Positions 17,444 to 30,853 of a DNA stretch of 64,000 nucleotides are shown piece after piece. The DNA comes from Vitellaria paradoxa. Taxonomy: Eukaryota; Streptophyta; Magnoliopsida; Ericales; Sapotaceae. Every line of letters begins with the position of its first letter. The stretch's first letter is position 1. The notes below the pieces were generated by a model that searched no databases, was not told the origin of the DNA, and worked only from the letters and a program-made list of their open reading frames with translations. The position numbers and the translations under genes were made by a program. The stretch is taken from assembly GCA_019916065.1 (NCBI GenBank), contig CM034234.1:13250520-13314519 (forward strand), written 5' to 3'.

Positions 17444-19248
17444 TACTACTACAATACTTGATAAAGATCACACTAAGAAATTCATAAAGATTACGATTTA
17501 AAAAAAAAATGTGATAAAGATTTGTGAGTTAAACTTTTTATCTCAAGCTTCACATGTAAAAAGATTGTTGTTATTAAGCTTTATGTCACTTTTTTCCTTT
17601 ATGTCAACTTTATGTATTTATTACCTTTAACTTTATGTCAAGTTTTATCTCACTTTTGTTAAAACTGTGATTGTATTTAAAACGAGATAAAAGATCAGTA
17701 GAAACCTCTCAAGAAAAAATTGAGATAAAAGATTAGTGGAAACCATCTCTAAAAAAACTAAGATTAAAAATAAGTGAAAACATCTCTAGAAAAAACTAAG
17801 ATCAAAAAGTGAGGAAAATCATATCTTAAAAAAAGCGAGATATTAAAAGAATAAGAGACAATATTATTATTTTTTTCTTTATATCTCTCTCAAATAATTT
17901 TGTTTATCACCTTATATGATTTAAATTAGATTTCATAAACTTTATTGTAACATTTATTTATTAATTTTAATTAATTGAATATGATATAAAAATTACAATC
18001 ATAAATCAATAAACAAAAAAATTTTAAATTAATGTTAAAACTAAACTTACCAAATCAAATTTAAATAACACTAAATGTATAATCATTATTTTTTTCAGTA
18101 AATATATGGAAGTAGTCTTCATAATTTGTATAACTTATAACAAGGTGAATATTAAATATTTAATATCTAATAAATGTTTAGTGTATCTTTAATATTATAT
18201 ATATTAAAAGTGACATTATTTTATATTTTGTTGGAAGTGATAAAAACTTAGAAATAAAAATAATAAAAATTTTCAATTTTTTGTCTTTTTATAACTAATT
18301 TTTGAATATAATCATTGAAAATATTTTTTGTATTACAAATCAATTTTTAAAATAGTTTTTAGAAATTTTGTTTTGAACAATAATTTTCTACAACTAAAAC
18401 TAAACATATTATATTATAAATAGTGAATCATGATTAAATATATGCTATACACAAAGACTAAAGGAAAATAAGAAAAAGATTTAAGATTATTTTTAATTAA
18501 ATATGATAGATATTTATAAATTATTTATTAAGTATTCGCATGGTTCTATATATTACTTATGATTTCAAATTGTTACAAAAAGTTAAAATAATTAAATAAA
18601 AGTAAATTTTTTTATCATTTTTTCAATTAATTGATCAGGAAAAATGTAACTTTTAACTACTAATTGATTGACAAAAGTCATAATAAATTATTGTAAAAAA
18701 ATTAAAATAATTAAATTAAAATAATATAATTTTATTACTTTTAGTAACCCCAAAAGTGATAAAAATTTGTTTATATATTAATATGTAAAATGTATATGTA
18801 AATGATAGTTTGGATCAGCGGTCAACTACATTAACTTAGAAACGAATGACACGGGTTCGAGTCTCAGCAAAAACAAAAAATATGAAATATATAAGGTTGC
18901 TATAATGATAAGGTGTCAAATGGTACTATGATGGCATGATAGTAGATTGTCATGTTGATTTTATTATTTTTAAAATTAATCCATGTTTTTTAGCATGATT
19001 ATTTGTTTATATTTGATCACGATTTTTCGAAAAAAGTGAGATCAAAATTCATAAAAGATCACACGAGATTTCTTTTTATTTCAGTTTTTACTATAAAAGA
19101 TCAAGTTTTTAGTGTGTGATTGTTGTAAACTGTGATTGAAAAGAAGTGACTTATAATCTCACTTGAATCAATCACGCTTTTATGACTGAGATAAAAAGTA
19201 AAATATTACGCTTAAAAGTTGTGATGTTTATACATTTTTGTAGTAGTG
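17444..19248. mobile_element. CACTA (En/Spm-type) non-autonomous transposon, 1,805 bp
   Basis: The left terminus TACTACTACAATA and the right terminus read in reverse, CACTACTACAAAA, are inverted repeats of the CACTA type (the first C is mutated to T at the left). Both sides carry the 3-bp duplication ATG (17441-17443, 19249-19251), the size expected for this superfamily. Subterminal regions repeat GATCAC and GAGATAAAA motifs, and 17686-17850 contains a diverged tandem series around GATAAAAGATTAGTGGAAAC. No transposase ORF. Confidence 0.75.
18811..18900 (+). repeat. tRNA-derived SINE-like fragment
   Basis: An A-box-like TGGATCAGCGG (18811-18821) and a B-box-like GGTTCGAGTCT (18854-18864) are 32 bp apart, in the range of internal pol III promoters. 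It is not a tRNA gene: no cloverleaf with an acceptor stem can be drawn around it. It lies inside the CACTA element, so it is probably a nested insertion or captured sequence. Confidence 0.45.
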
Positions 19249-19974
19249 ATGGTACGTAAAAGAACACACGTTCATAAACAAATTAAAGTATTGGGGACAT
19301 AAAGTATGTTGGTTATGATGAAATTGTAAGCATAATAAATATTTATTATATATGTGAATACAGAAATATCAACAGAATAAATTAATATAAAAAATATACA
19401 TCATTAGGACCTGATTATTTTTTTTTATCACAAATTATATGACGTTATCAATGAAAAAAAAATTAATATAACCATTATATATATAAAGTAAAACTCTATC
19501 CTCATGTGTCCTTTTATAAAAGAGGTCCGATGAGTTTAACAATTATTTTATAATAACTGTCTAATCTTATTATTTTTATTACGTGTACATAAATTCAACT
19601 AAATAAATCTCTCTGTAAAGTGGGTCTTATTATGTACGCCTAATTTTTAACTTGGTTCAAATCACTTTTTTTTTATCAAAATAAAATTAATTAATATATA
19701 TTTAATAAAAAAAAGAAAATTTCCAACATAAATATTCGAATTGGTGTTTGTGGCTTACATAGTCTTTATTTCCCTGCACAGATGGATCTCCATTTTATGA
19801 TATGGAGCAATCAATATCATGCTTTATGACTTTTGGAATAATTAAATGATGTGGTGTCTACTAGTAAACTTTAATAAAAATTTATATAGATATATTTATA
19901 TAAAATAAAATAAAATAATGTTAATAAATAAAAATACATATAAGGAACCGTGCAAAGCACGGGTTCACTGCAAG

Positions 19975-22668
19975 TGTATATATATTAATGTTAAATGTCT
20001 TTTTAAAATGTAAATTTAGGGTACTTATGGTGCATTGAAAAATGTTGTAAAATTTTGGAAGTCTTTTAACATTTTTAAATATTATTCACTTTTTACCTTA
20101 CTTTATTAATTACGAATTTATAAATTATCTTACTTTATTTCATTTTTTATTACACCAAATACCCTTCTAATACGTCTTCACCCGTAAGTTACGGCTGGGG
20201 TTACGACAACTGCGGCATTGGACGAAACATCAACGGGATAAACTTTTAAGCTTTACATCAATGCCATGTCTCCAAGTGTTCCTCGAAATTTAGGTAGTAT
20301 TTAGTTTGTATTTTAAGTTTTTATTTTCTCTTTTTATTTTTTATTTTTTATGTTTTATATTTTGAAAATTTTAAAATAAGAAAAATAGAAAATACATTTG
20401 ATTTGATATTTTTTATTTTTTGTATTTTAAGATTTTTCTTATTTTGAATTAAAAATGGTCAAAATAACTTTTTGTTATTTTTCATTTCATGTGTAAATCT
20501 ATTTTTTATTTTCTAAAATAGATTTTGAAAACAAAAATGATCAAATGCATTTTGTGCTTTTTTTATTTTTAAAAGCGTAAAATAAAAAATAAGTTCAAAA
20601 CAGGCACATCAAATATCACCTTTCTAATATTAATTTATGAGTCGATGAACATGGGCTCGTTTAGTTAGCTAAAGTTTACAAAAAGATTAAAAAAAGTTAC
20701 AAAAGTTGTAAGTTTTTACAAACTTTTGATCATTTTCACTTTTTGTGAATTTATTTAAAAATTTTAAATTTTACAAATTTTATCAAATTTTTATCAAATT
20801 TTCGTTAATTTTCTGACAAATTTTCTAATTAAAACCAATGAAATGAGTCATTCAACCATGTTCCAATAAATTCTAACAATAACTTTTAGTTTGGTGTTCC
20901 AAACATCAAAAAGTGAATAATGCATTATATTTTTTTTTCTAACTTTTGGTCTTCCAAACATCTCGTACATATACACGCGATGCATGTAAAAAATTTTAAG
21001 ATTAAAAAAAATTTAATTACAAACTAAAAATGTAGTATAGTCAATAACCAAATAACTTTGTAAATAAAAAAAAAAAAATTGAATAAGGCTTCTGTTGCTT
21101 TCTTTGGGTGTATTTGGTATACTAAAATTTGGTGAAAATCTCTGAAAATTTTTAAAAATTTCTAAAAATCTCTATTACATTTTTACACATTCTTAAATTC
21201 TTGAAGTTCAAAAAAAGTTCAATACCTTTTAAAAAAAGTCAATAACTGGAATTCAGTTAATCAAATAGTAAAAATTTTTTTATCATTCTCACCACGGACT
21301 TCCAAACTACCGAATGACACCCACTGTGACTATTTTTTTTGGTTGCAGAAATCGTTCCAACGGATACACACTGCCAACTTACGTTCAAACGGATTGTAGA
21401 AATCGTTTCAAATCCGATTTAGTTTGCAAAGAGGCCATGATTGATATAAAATTTTGAATCAATCCAAATGGAAATCCAATCTATCGGAACGAGCTAGGAT
21501 CCTATTGTTTATCTTCAAAAAATACGATTTGAGATGTGTGTACAAAATGCAAAAAGTTTTCCTAAATCATATTTTATCTTATTTTATTTCACTTTTTATC
21601 ATTCCAAACACACCCTTTATATGCTTTTAAGAGGTTGGAAGCTTTTCTCCGTTATATTGAAAATTGTTTTGCAATAATTTTTGTCATAGCCCTAAAAAAA
21701 TGTATAAGGATTTTTGTAATTATTTTGTAAATATGTTTAGAAAATAAGAGATGATAAACAACAATGTTAATTAATTGTTTAATTTGGAATAGGAATTGAA
21801 GTGACGAAATTTTTTTTTAAAATTTTATTCTATGTTTTAAGAAATAGTAATATAAGTAAACATGAGTTTGGACAGGGAAAAAGGAAAATAAAGATAGAGT
21901 GTAGAATTTAATAAAACTTTAATTGTGATAAAATTTTTTTAATTTCTTAAAGTCATCTTGAACCTCTCATCAAATTCAAATTTTAAGTCAAACAACTTCT
22001 AAAAACTATCCCTAATAACTAAGTCGTATTACAAACTCTTAAATTTTAACCATCACATTATTTTACATTTATACTTTACTTAAATTGTCTGTACACGTAT
22101 TAACTAACTAAAAAGGGGTGAGTATTATAGAAAAGGCACGCAATCTTTTATCCGAAACAATAGATTGGGATATAAAATTCGTAGGTATAAAAATTAAGTA
22201 TAAAAAATGTTTTGTTTAGTCTAGGGCACTTGTTATAATTGTTATATATTTTTGATAAATATTTTATATTTTTTATTTTAAGTGGTATTTATCTTTAATA
22301 TTTAATAGTGAATTAGTATATAGTGTAAAAATATTACTACAAACTGTAAAAGTAACAATTTAAATTAAGTAAAAGTTTGGACCACGATACTTAAGTTATA
22401 AATAGAATAGAAATTGTTTTTAATTACGTTTTATACATATAAATATATTTTTTATATTAATAAATTTATGTAAATGTTTTATACTTCATAATCCTAATAA
22501 ATTAATAACAAATATAAGTTTTATAGAAATACAAATCAAATACCATCTAACATTTTCATAACCAAATCAAATGTTGAGAGTAAAATTACTATTTTTAACT
22601 TTAAACAATAGGAAGGGATACACACTGATGTTACGTTTGTGATTGATCAAAGTTTGTACTATTCAAGC
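19975..22668. other. gene-free AT-rich stretch
   Basis: No exon or ORF recognised. It contains further GTTTGG/GTTTAG-type fragments (about 20295-20610 and 20650-20965) that look like decayed AT-rich elements, without clear target duplications. Confidence 0.5.
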
Positions 22669-23569
22669 TAGTGATGACAACATATCGGGTTAGGGTTAGT
22701 TATTATCTATACTATCTCTCAATCTATTGAGGAAAAAAAATAATCGGATTAGACGAATATCTGATAGGTATTTTTAATTAGGTACTATCTCTTAACCCAT
22801 CGTATAATCGGATATTCATCGAGTAATCGAGTACTCATAACTTTTAAATATGATGTGGTTAAATCAAGAACAAGTATTAAAAAATTATTTCAATACATTA
22901 ATTTTACAAATAATTTTACATCTTAATAAAATAAAAAAATTATCTTTAAATAAAAGTATTTAAATATTTTTTAATTAATAAAATTTATTATATTACTCTC
23001 ATAAAGATAAAATAAAAAAAAAATCTCATATTTGATTCTCATCTTAAACCTCCATTAAAATTAAGTTAAAAAAAAAAGAATTTGTATCTTTTTGTTACAT
23101 CGAGAACTAAATCATAAGTCTAAAATAAATTATTTGGTATTGGAATATTGAGTTATTTGGTAATAATTAAATAGACTCCATTGTTTGAACATAGTATATA
23201 TATAATTTAGTATTTGAATTGATGGTATTATTTGCATAAATTTGGGTATCCGATAATTTAGTCTGATAATCAAGTAATCTAATTGAGTAATCAAGTAATA
23301 CCTACTGGGTACCAAATAAATGGATAATTAGTATTTTAATTTGGGTGGTAATCAGGTAATACCCGTCAAATATCTTATAATCGAGATAATCAGGACTGAT
23401 TTGAAGTAATACCTACCAAGTATACTAAATTTATTATTTTCGTATCTGTATCTTACGATTATTTATGATTATTTTATTTTTATATCATAATTTGTTCTAT
23501 TACCCGTAAAATTTAAAAATAATCACATTTATAGGATTGAGATCAGACGGGTTGAAATTGCCATCCATA
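22669..23569. mobile_element. hAT-like non-autonomous element, ~900 bp
   Basis: The left end TAGTGATGACAACATATCGG and the right end read in reverse, TATGGATGGCAATTTCAACC, are diverged versions of the plant TAGGGATGGCAAC terminus. Eight bases outside each end agree at six of eight positions (22661-22668, 23570-23577), compatible with an old 8-bp duplication. The interior repeats the motifs GTAATCGAGTA and GGTAATACC(C/T). No transposase ORF. Confidence 0.5.
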
Positions 23570-24552
23570 ATTAAAACCCACGAGTTTGAATGGTCAAGTT
23601 TGGCAATCAGACAAAGGTAGGAACCAGCTCATACCCTTTTTGTGAGGGCCAATCAGGTCCTTACCTACTCCTCTAGAATTAATATTCTAAATCAAAATCC
23701 AATTTAGATGATGATTCATGACCCCGATTTGCTTGGAATGATTATTCGATTTTGAACTTTAATTATTTAAATTACTTAATTCTTAATAAACGAAATCGAA
23801 TTATCATAACGAATTGAATTAACTAAATTCATATTTATTTGTGATTCAATTTTCAATTCTAACTTTTATACTTCGCATAAATTACAAAATTGTAATTTAT
23901 ACTATTTTTTGTGATTTATTGGACTCCAAACAAAGCCTAAAATCTATAAATTGTGAATTAATTTATTAATTACGACTATCATTTTTATGCTCACATCAAA
24001 TGCAATTTATAAGTCTGTTTTGTTAAAAAAAAAAATTCCTCCAACTTTTAGCAAATACTTATCACACACAAATTTACTAATTTTTTTTAATTTTCTTTCA
24101 ACTTTTTGATTTTTATCAAACATCAAAAAGTTTAAAAGTGGCCAAAATTATTAAAAATTATATATATATTTTATTTATGAGGGCCTTTAACTTAATTTTA
24201 ACATCGCAATGAAAAAAAAAAAATTATTACCAAACCTTTCTTTCGGGTTTGTTTTGCTAATACCTTCCATTAAATTTTATTTTTGAAACTCAGAATAAGT
24301 GTCAACTTAAATTAAGAGGCATCCAAATTTTAGTTTAAAATAATTTTTGTGAAGAAGAACTGTAGTTACTAAGCTGAAATAAATTTTGAAATCATTTGAT
24401 GTTTTGGTTTAAAAAAAAAAACCTCAATTTTCTTCCATTCATTCTCAACTATTATGCAATAGTCTGCATTGTAACGTTGTGTAATGTGGAAGTAGATTTT
24501 GGTTTGTTAGGCTAAGCTACTAGCTTCCATTGGATAGAACCGCATACATATT

Positions 24553-24586
<34 letters not shown>

Positions 24587-24998
24587 TAGGGTTTAAGACT
24601 TTTAAGTGGGAGCTGTGCTGTTCAACACTAATTTCTGAGTGGAATCTCCCTCCCGACTCCCCTTGGTCTGATAAATTTGTTGTCTTTGCTTTCAAAGGTG
24701 GAGTTTCTTCTGCAACTGGGTATGCTCGTTTAATTTCCAAGATGTTCCAATTCAAGATGAACAACAACAAAACTTGCTTGTTTCCTTCCTAAACCCACTT
24801 ACAAAAACAGCCCCTCTCTGTTTTGAGTGATGGAAGACACAGAAAGAACAATAAAGTGCAAACCCAGAAGCAGAAAAGCCGAATTAGTTCCTCTAACTTG
24901 TTCCCTCTGGTCATCCCCGACCAGTAGCCTTCCCCTGGTCCACTCCTTGTCTGAAACTCCACGCATAGCCTCTGTTTGATATAAATCCTGTGTGAGAA
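23570..24998. other. gene-free stretch and promoter side of the bHLH gene
   Basis: AT-rich, with an (AT)n microsatellite at 24561-24586 about 410 bp upstream of the bHLH start. The 24600-24998 part is less AT-rich and probably holds the promoter and 5'UTR. A pyrimidine-rich leader-like segment lies between about 24890 and 24998. Confidence 0.4.
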
Positions 24999-27024
24999 AT
25001 GGAAGGACTATCGAATTCTTCTGGTGGGTTTTCGAAGAATTACAAGTTTCCACAGATGATAAGAGGTGGGTCGTCGTTGTCTTCATCCTTGGTTTTGGAT
25101 GGTGACAGAGGAGAGCTTGTGAGGGCCATGGTGAGTGCTGGGCAAAAGGGGGTGGTGAAGGCGGAGAAGGCGTTGGCGGCTTTGAAGAACCATAGTGAGG
25201 CAGAGAGGCGCAGGAGAGAAAGGATTAATGGTCATCTTTCCACGCTTCGGAGCCTAATCCCTGGCGCAAATAAGGTCAGCTAAGCTTGTCTTATTTTGGT
25301 TAATCTGTATTTGTCTTCCAGTTCGACTTTCTTGGAACTTTTGAGTGGATGATGATATTGACCATGCCAGATAACTAATTATTGAGATAAAGTAGATGTG
25401 AAAACAGCTAATTTGAAGTACTAAAGATTCTTGTGCCTTGTTATGGAGGCACTTCTGGGAAGAATTTTCAGTATTGATGGCTAAAATTATTATCATTTTT
25501 TCTTAATTGAATGAAAAATCATCCAAGGTGGGAGATGTGAGATGAGTGAGACATTAAGTTGAAGTGCAATATTTCTTCATGAAGTTGATGCCTGCTGAAA
25601 AGGCTACCTTAGGGGATCTTATATGGGAAAAATGGTCAAGGCCCTGTAGTAGTAATTAAGGATGTGACAAATATGACCTAATTCCATTGAAACGTTTGAT
25701 ATGGATTAGCTTAATAAGGTCGTTCTTCTTAAATTTGAAGAAGTATAGAGCTTTTTTTTTTTTTTTTGGCAAGTGTACTTGTACTCGGAATTACTTCCTT
25801 TTGATACTGTTGTTTATGAATAAGGAAGGAGAATTTGCCAATTTTGAGAGAGATCTAAGGTTGCACTATTGACTATCAGTGAGAGAGGTTGCTACTGGGC
25901 AATAGTGGATTAAATTTGTTGAAAGTGCAATGCCAGTTCAAAGCCAAATGCATGTGTCACCTTTTCTGGGAGTTCTATGTGGATTTGATTGAAGGTCAAC
26001 CGAATACAAGGCATTAAAAAAATAATAATAAATAAATAAATAAGAAGACTTGGTATTATCTGCATTGCTATAGGAACAATGTCTTCAGAACTTTCATCCA
26101 AAATGAAGCCAATACCACTTTATTTTCCAAAATCACCACCAATGAACTTAACATTATTGATGGTGAAAAGGAAGAAACATAACAAGTTGTTTCCCAAGCA
26201 TAGTTAGTTGAGTGCTCATGTAAAATTCCCTAGATTGGTGTCATGCTGTTGAAGGCAACAACATAATCAATCAAGTAGTCAGCTAGTATATGGGCTTCAT
26301 TGTTGCTTGCATTTCACTGGCCTTTTTTTACGGATTTGATTATATGGTGGCTGTTTTCTAAGTATTCTCCAGGCCGCGAGAATCAGTGTCTTGGAAATGG
26401 TTTCAGGGCAAGACCAATATCAGCATTACTTACTCCAGTTTTAGTGCTTGTTTGAATCTCAATGATTTAGTAATTGTGGCTGCCGAGGAAATAGATGTCA
26501 TCACAACGATACAATCCTTCATATCATGGGCATATTGGCACTAAAGCTAAATTTTGCACTTGCAGATGGACAAAGCATCATTACTTGCTGAAGTTATCAA
26601 CCACTTGAAAGAATTGAGGAGGAAAGGAGCAGAAGCTGCTAAAGATGTTCTTGTACCAATGGACACTGATGAAGTGAGAGTTGAACAACAGGAGAATGGA
26701 TTGGATGGAGCCTTTTGTGCTATCAGGGCATCTCTATGTTGTGACTATAAGCATGAAATTTTGTCAAACTTGAGGCAAGCTCTTGATGACCTCAATCTGA
26801 AAACAGCAAGGGCAGAACTTGCTACCTTGGGAAGCAGGATGATTTATGTTTTTGTCATAACTTGCTGCAAAGAAGAGAACATAGAAGGTGCTGAAGGATG
26901 CCAGCTTCTTGCAAGTTCTATTCGCTACACCCTAAGGTCTATACTTGATAAATTTCGTGCTTCGGAGGAAATTTCATCAGGAAATTCACTTTCAAACAAG
27001 AGGAGAAGAGTTTTCTTTCGTTGA
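24999..27024 (+). CDS. bHLH transcription factor, bHLH30/32/51-like clade
   Basis: Two exons, 24999-25274 and 26566-27024, join in phase 0 (AAG|GTCAGC donor, TTGCAG acceptor) to give 244 residues. Residues 65-77, HSEAERRRRERIN, are the basic region; H65, E69 and R73 form the His-Glu-Arg set of G-box/E-box binders. Helix 1 ends around SLIPGANK, the intron lies in the loop, and helix 2 is MDKASLLAEVINHLKEL. The C-terminal part (about 140-200, AIRASLCCDYKHEIL through ELATLGSRMIYVFVITC) resembles the ACT-like dimerisation domain of this clade. The N-terminal region is short compared with bHLH30/32 and is Ser/Gly-rich. Some relatives (TMO5/bHLH32) control vascular cell division, but which paralogue this is cannot be settled by eye. 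The protein should act in the nucleus as a dimer. The tail KRRRVFFR is basic. Confidence 0.9.
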
Positions 27025-30000
27025 TTGTTCATCTTCATTTGGAGATTTCTGGTTAAGAAGTTTTTTTCTTTTTCCTTTTTTTTCCCCCTCAATTTTCATA
27101 ATGTTACATTTCTATGTCCATATGCTTTAGTATTGGAGGTGGTTATACAAAAGGTAGTAGCATATATTTAAAGTATTTTCCAAAAAAGGCTTGCGGGTGG
27201 AAAACCGGGTTTCTATCAAAGGAAGCGAAAGTAACCCTTATCAAGGGTACATTGTCTAGTTTGTCAGCCTACTTTAGGGATGTTTGGTTTACCAAATTTC
27301 ACTGAAAATTACAAAAAAATACTAATTTTCTTAAATCAAATTTTGTCATATATCACTTTTACATCAAGATATTTGCTTTAAAATAGGGAAGTGTTTATAG
27401 AGATATTATGGGTTTGTTTGGTTTATCAAAATTCACTAATGTTTATTATTATTTTTTTAATTTCTTCAAATCAAATTTCGTTACTTATCAATTTTACATC
27501 AATTTTTTATGTAATTTTTTGCTATTCAAACACCACCCATATGGAGTGGGAGTGTCTATGGTGGAGGTGGTGGGTGCTGGATATGGCTAAGGGTAGTGCA
27601 ATTGGGTTTCCAAGGTAGCAATAAGATCCTATGGGGTTGGGGGGTGTAGAAGACTATTCGTGCGACGTGGCCTCCGCATTTACAGTTATGAAGGTAAGAC
27701 AAGTAGGCGCTGTGAAATTCTGGAAAAGACTGATGGTTGGAAAGATGTTTGAAAGATGATTTTGGGAATTCAAAAATAATATAAATTTATACTACTAAAT
27801 AAAAATAATAAAATACATACAAAATTTTTGTATTTTATTTAATTGGCCAGTGTCCAAGTGTCAAATTTGCCTAAAATGTGTGTTCCGAGGGTGTTTTCCG
27901 CGTAACATAATATTTCTCAATCAACTTAGGGCAGTATTTGAAATTTTGAAAAAGTTTAAAAAAAAATTAAAATTTAGTATTGAAATGATGTAAAAGTTAT
28001 GTGATGAAATTTAATTAAAAAAAATTAAAAAATTTTGAAATTTTTTGAAGTTTTTTTTTTTTTAAATTTTGGGAAACGTCCCCTTAAAAGAGTTAGGTAA
28101 GCTTAAATATTTAAATTCATTAGATATCACATTAAATGTGAGACAAAACACCTTATCGCTTTAAGCAAGTAGTATAATTAAATAGTAGGTTTAAATAAGA
28201 ACATACAATTTGCTTATCATACAGTTTTTGGCCTTTCATCGAAAGAAAGGCTAAACATGCTTAGTGTGTGTTTGTAAAGGCTACTTAACTTTTTTTTTTC
28301 TTTTTTTTTTTATATATCAAATTACCCTCTTATATTTTAATTTTTTTTTTCTTAAATCATGAAAGATAAAAATGTCAAATAAATAAAAAACTAAAAAGCT
28401 AGTTACAAAAAAGAAAATTTTTTCTCTTCCCAAATATATATATATATATATAAACTAACTTTTTAGTAGTTAATTTAAAAAAAAATTTTTTTGCTTCCCA
28501 AACTAATCCTTGGTGTGACGATGAATGTTAGTAAAAAATGGAGCTAGACATATAATATTATTTCTTGTACTCCTAAGTTCCAACTTGTGGGCCTGTTTTA
28601 GATTGGCAAAAAAAAAAAAAATAAAAAATGGTCGTTGAATTTCCAGCTACTATCTTTTTTTTTTTTTAAATTACTAAATTTATACTCTTATATTTTAAAT
28701 TTCTTTTAAATTTTAAAGGACAAAAATGTTGAATTAGTAACAAGTTAAAAAATTAGTTACTAAAAAGTTAGTTATTTTTCCCTTCTCAAATACAAAAAAA
28801 ATTAGTTTTTTTTTTTTTTTTCATCCCAAACTCAACTTAATACTTAATTTCTTAAAGCTGGCGTTAATGGTCATGTATCAACTGCTTTGTGGACTAAATG
28901 TATATTATTTAGAATATGCATGTCATATGGTGCCCAGTTGCTATTTCTTACTTCTTTAATTAAAGTTTGTCTTATGATCAGTGCCGGCCCAAACATTTGT
29001 GTTGCCCAATCCTAATCCCGTCATTTAGTTGCCCTTGGCCAATGACCTTTAACCCACTTAGTTGCCCTTTCAACCTTAGCCTGGTGGTTACCCTAACCCA
29101 ATGCCTTGTTGGGCTTACCCGTGGAACGGTCTTACTTATAATAAACATGTTTGTTTTTATCTATTTATTTTTGCAGCTCTATTATGCTCTATACAGTTTT
29201 TTTTGTCTGTCAGTAAACGGATCGATGTTTTAAGTTATGTTTGGGAGGTGGGTTGGGGGATGGGATGAAATGGGTTTGTCATGAAATTCTCAACATACCC
29301 AATAACTTTGAATAAAATTACAAACAAGAAAAATGACTTCGTTATAATTAAGAAGATAAAAAGTGGGACGATTCCTTTTAGACCAACCTCCCAAACACGG
29401 CATTAAGAAGAAAAAAAAGGTCGGCCGTTATTTTTTTATATAACAGCCATGTGTGCATGATTATTTCCTACAATACAAATACACGTAAAGACAATTAGAG
29501 AAGAAAGTTCCACAACCACTCAATAGCAAATCTACTTAAATGTTTCTATAAAAGCAAAGAGGGTATCTGGGTATTCAAAAATATTTCTAGTTTTCAATAT
29601 GTAACCAACGATATATTTTTGTTTAAAATTTGGGAAGTTCTTCCATTTCAAAGGCATTGAAGGGAAAGAATTGAAAGTAATAATAAGATATAAATAGATC
29701 CAACGGAATTAAGTTATATGATTTTTGAATTAAATTTCTTAAATTTAAACGATTTTATTAATAATTCAAGTTGAATTAAAGTGATTTTCTAATCAAATCA
29801 ATTTTGAATAATTTAATATTATTTACTTTATTTATCAAGTATTAATTCATCTAATCGAAATGTAATTAAATGATATTATCAATTTAAAATTATTATTTGA
29901 ATTGAATTTATTTTTGATTCAAGTCATAATGTAAACGGATTGGGAACTCGCTTAATTAATTATTGTCATTACTAAATTCATTTATTTTTTCTAATCCCTT

Positions 30001-30352
30001 TCCAGACCCGTTTCTTTTATTAGTTAGAATTCTAAACATATTCTGTCACATCTTACACATTAAATATCCATTCAAAAAAATTTGTTAAACATCCGTTTAG
30101 AAATTAAATTTTTTAAAGCAATTGATGTGTTCTTTGTAGCGTCCAACAAATGTATTTGTAAATATATATGTTGATTTTCTTCTATTAATATCTTTATTAT
30201 TTTCCATGTCAAGTAAAAATTAAAAAAAGATTTCATTCGAATAAACTACAAAAAAAAAAAGTATGTATAATTGCAATCACTATTATATATTCAAATGACT
30301 TTATAAACTAATTATTTAACTACTACTTTTTAAACCGTAAATAACTTAACAA
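27025..30352. other. intergenic stretch with AT-rich element remnants
   Basis: No gene recognised. 27409-27538 is a short element with inverted ends GGGTTTGTTTGG and (reversed) GGGTGGTGTTTG. 27275-27400 and 27930-28075 carry related interiors. 28260-28510 and 28590-28840 are two diverged copies of one AT-rich unit containing TTAGTTAC/TTTTTAGTAG blocks. 28967-29233 is an isolated less AT-rich patch without recognisable coding content. Confidence 0.45.
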
Positions 30353-30510
30353 TAGGAGTATTTAGTTGACAAAAGTTTGATAAAAAAATATAAAAAAAAG
30401 TATAAAAATTTAATATAAAAGTGATAAGTGATAAAATTTAATTGAAAGAAAGTATAAAAAATTAGTAAAAATTAATAAATTTTGGTTAATTTTGACTAAC
30501 TAATTACTTT
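30353..30510. mobile_element. short AT-rich element of the TATAAAAATTTAATATAAAA family
   Basis: It shares an interior (TATAAAAATTTAATATAAAA followed by GTGAT, then a TTAATAAATTTTG-like block) with 55116-55266 and, more diverged, 61984-62125. The ends GGAGTATTTAGTTGAC and (reversed) AGTAATTAGTTAGTC are weak inverted repeats. Boundaries are approximate. Confidence 0.5.
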
Positions 30511-30853
30511 AACAATAAAATTGTAATAATTTAAGTGTATAATATAATATATTATATTAAACGGATACTAATAGTGTTATCATTAAATTTTAAAATCATT
30601 TTAAATCTGTACAAACATTAAATTTTAATCACAAATTCGTTTCAATTCTATCAAAATATTTAACAATAAATTTTTAATCAATTTGATCAATAATTACTTT
30701 GTTATATCCGTCAAGTTGGGTTCTCTAAATGGAATAACTTGATCAGCCCTGTATGGGTAGCAAAACGGCGAAGCGCCTTAAGGCAGCAGACACAGGTGTG
30801 GCATTAGACGCACCGATTCAGAGAAGGAAATCTAAAAATTTCATAAGTTCGTC

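Larger units (their letters stand above)
15421..19974 (+). mobile_element. Helitron-like element (non-autonomous), nested insertions inside
   Basis: The 5' end TCTATACTAATGTATAAAAC follows an A. The 3' side has a perfect hairpin, CCGTGC-AAA-GCACGG, at 19948-19962, then 12 nt ending CAAG before a T. Helitrons insert between A and T, start TC, and end with a hairpin about 10-12 nt before CTRR; CAAG differs by one base from that consensus. There is no Rep/helicase ORF. Inside are a CACTA element (17444-19248) and a 48-bp tandem array. A shorter element starting near 19484 (ATATATAAAGTAAAACTC) and sharing this 3' end is an alternative. Confidence 0.5.

Noticed and set aside
28967..29233. 88-residue plus-strand ORF
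   Set aside because: Composition is better than the surroundings, but no motif or exon structure supports it.
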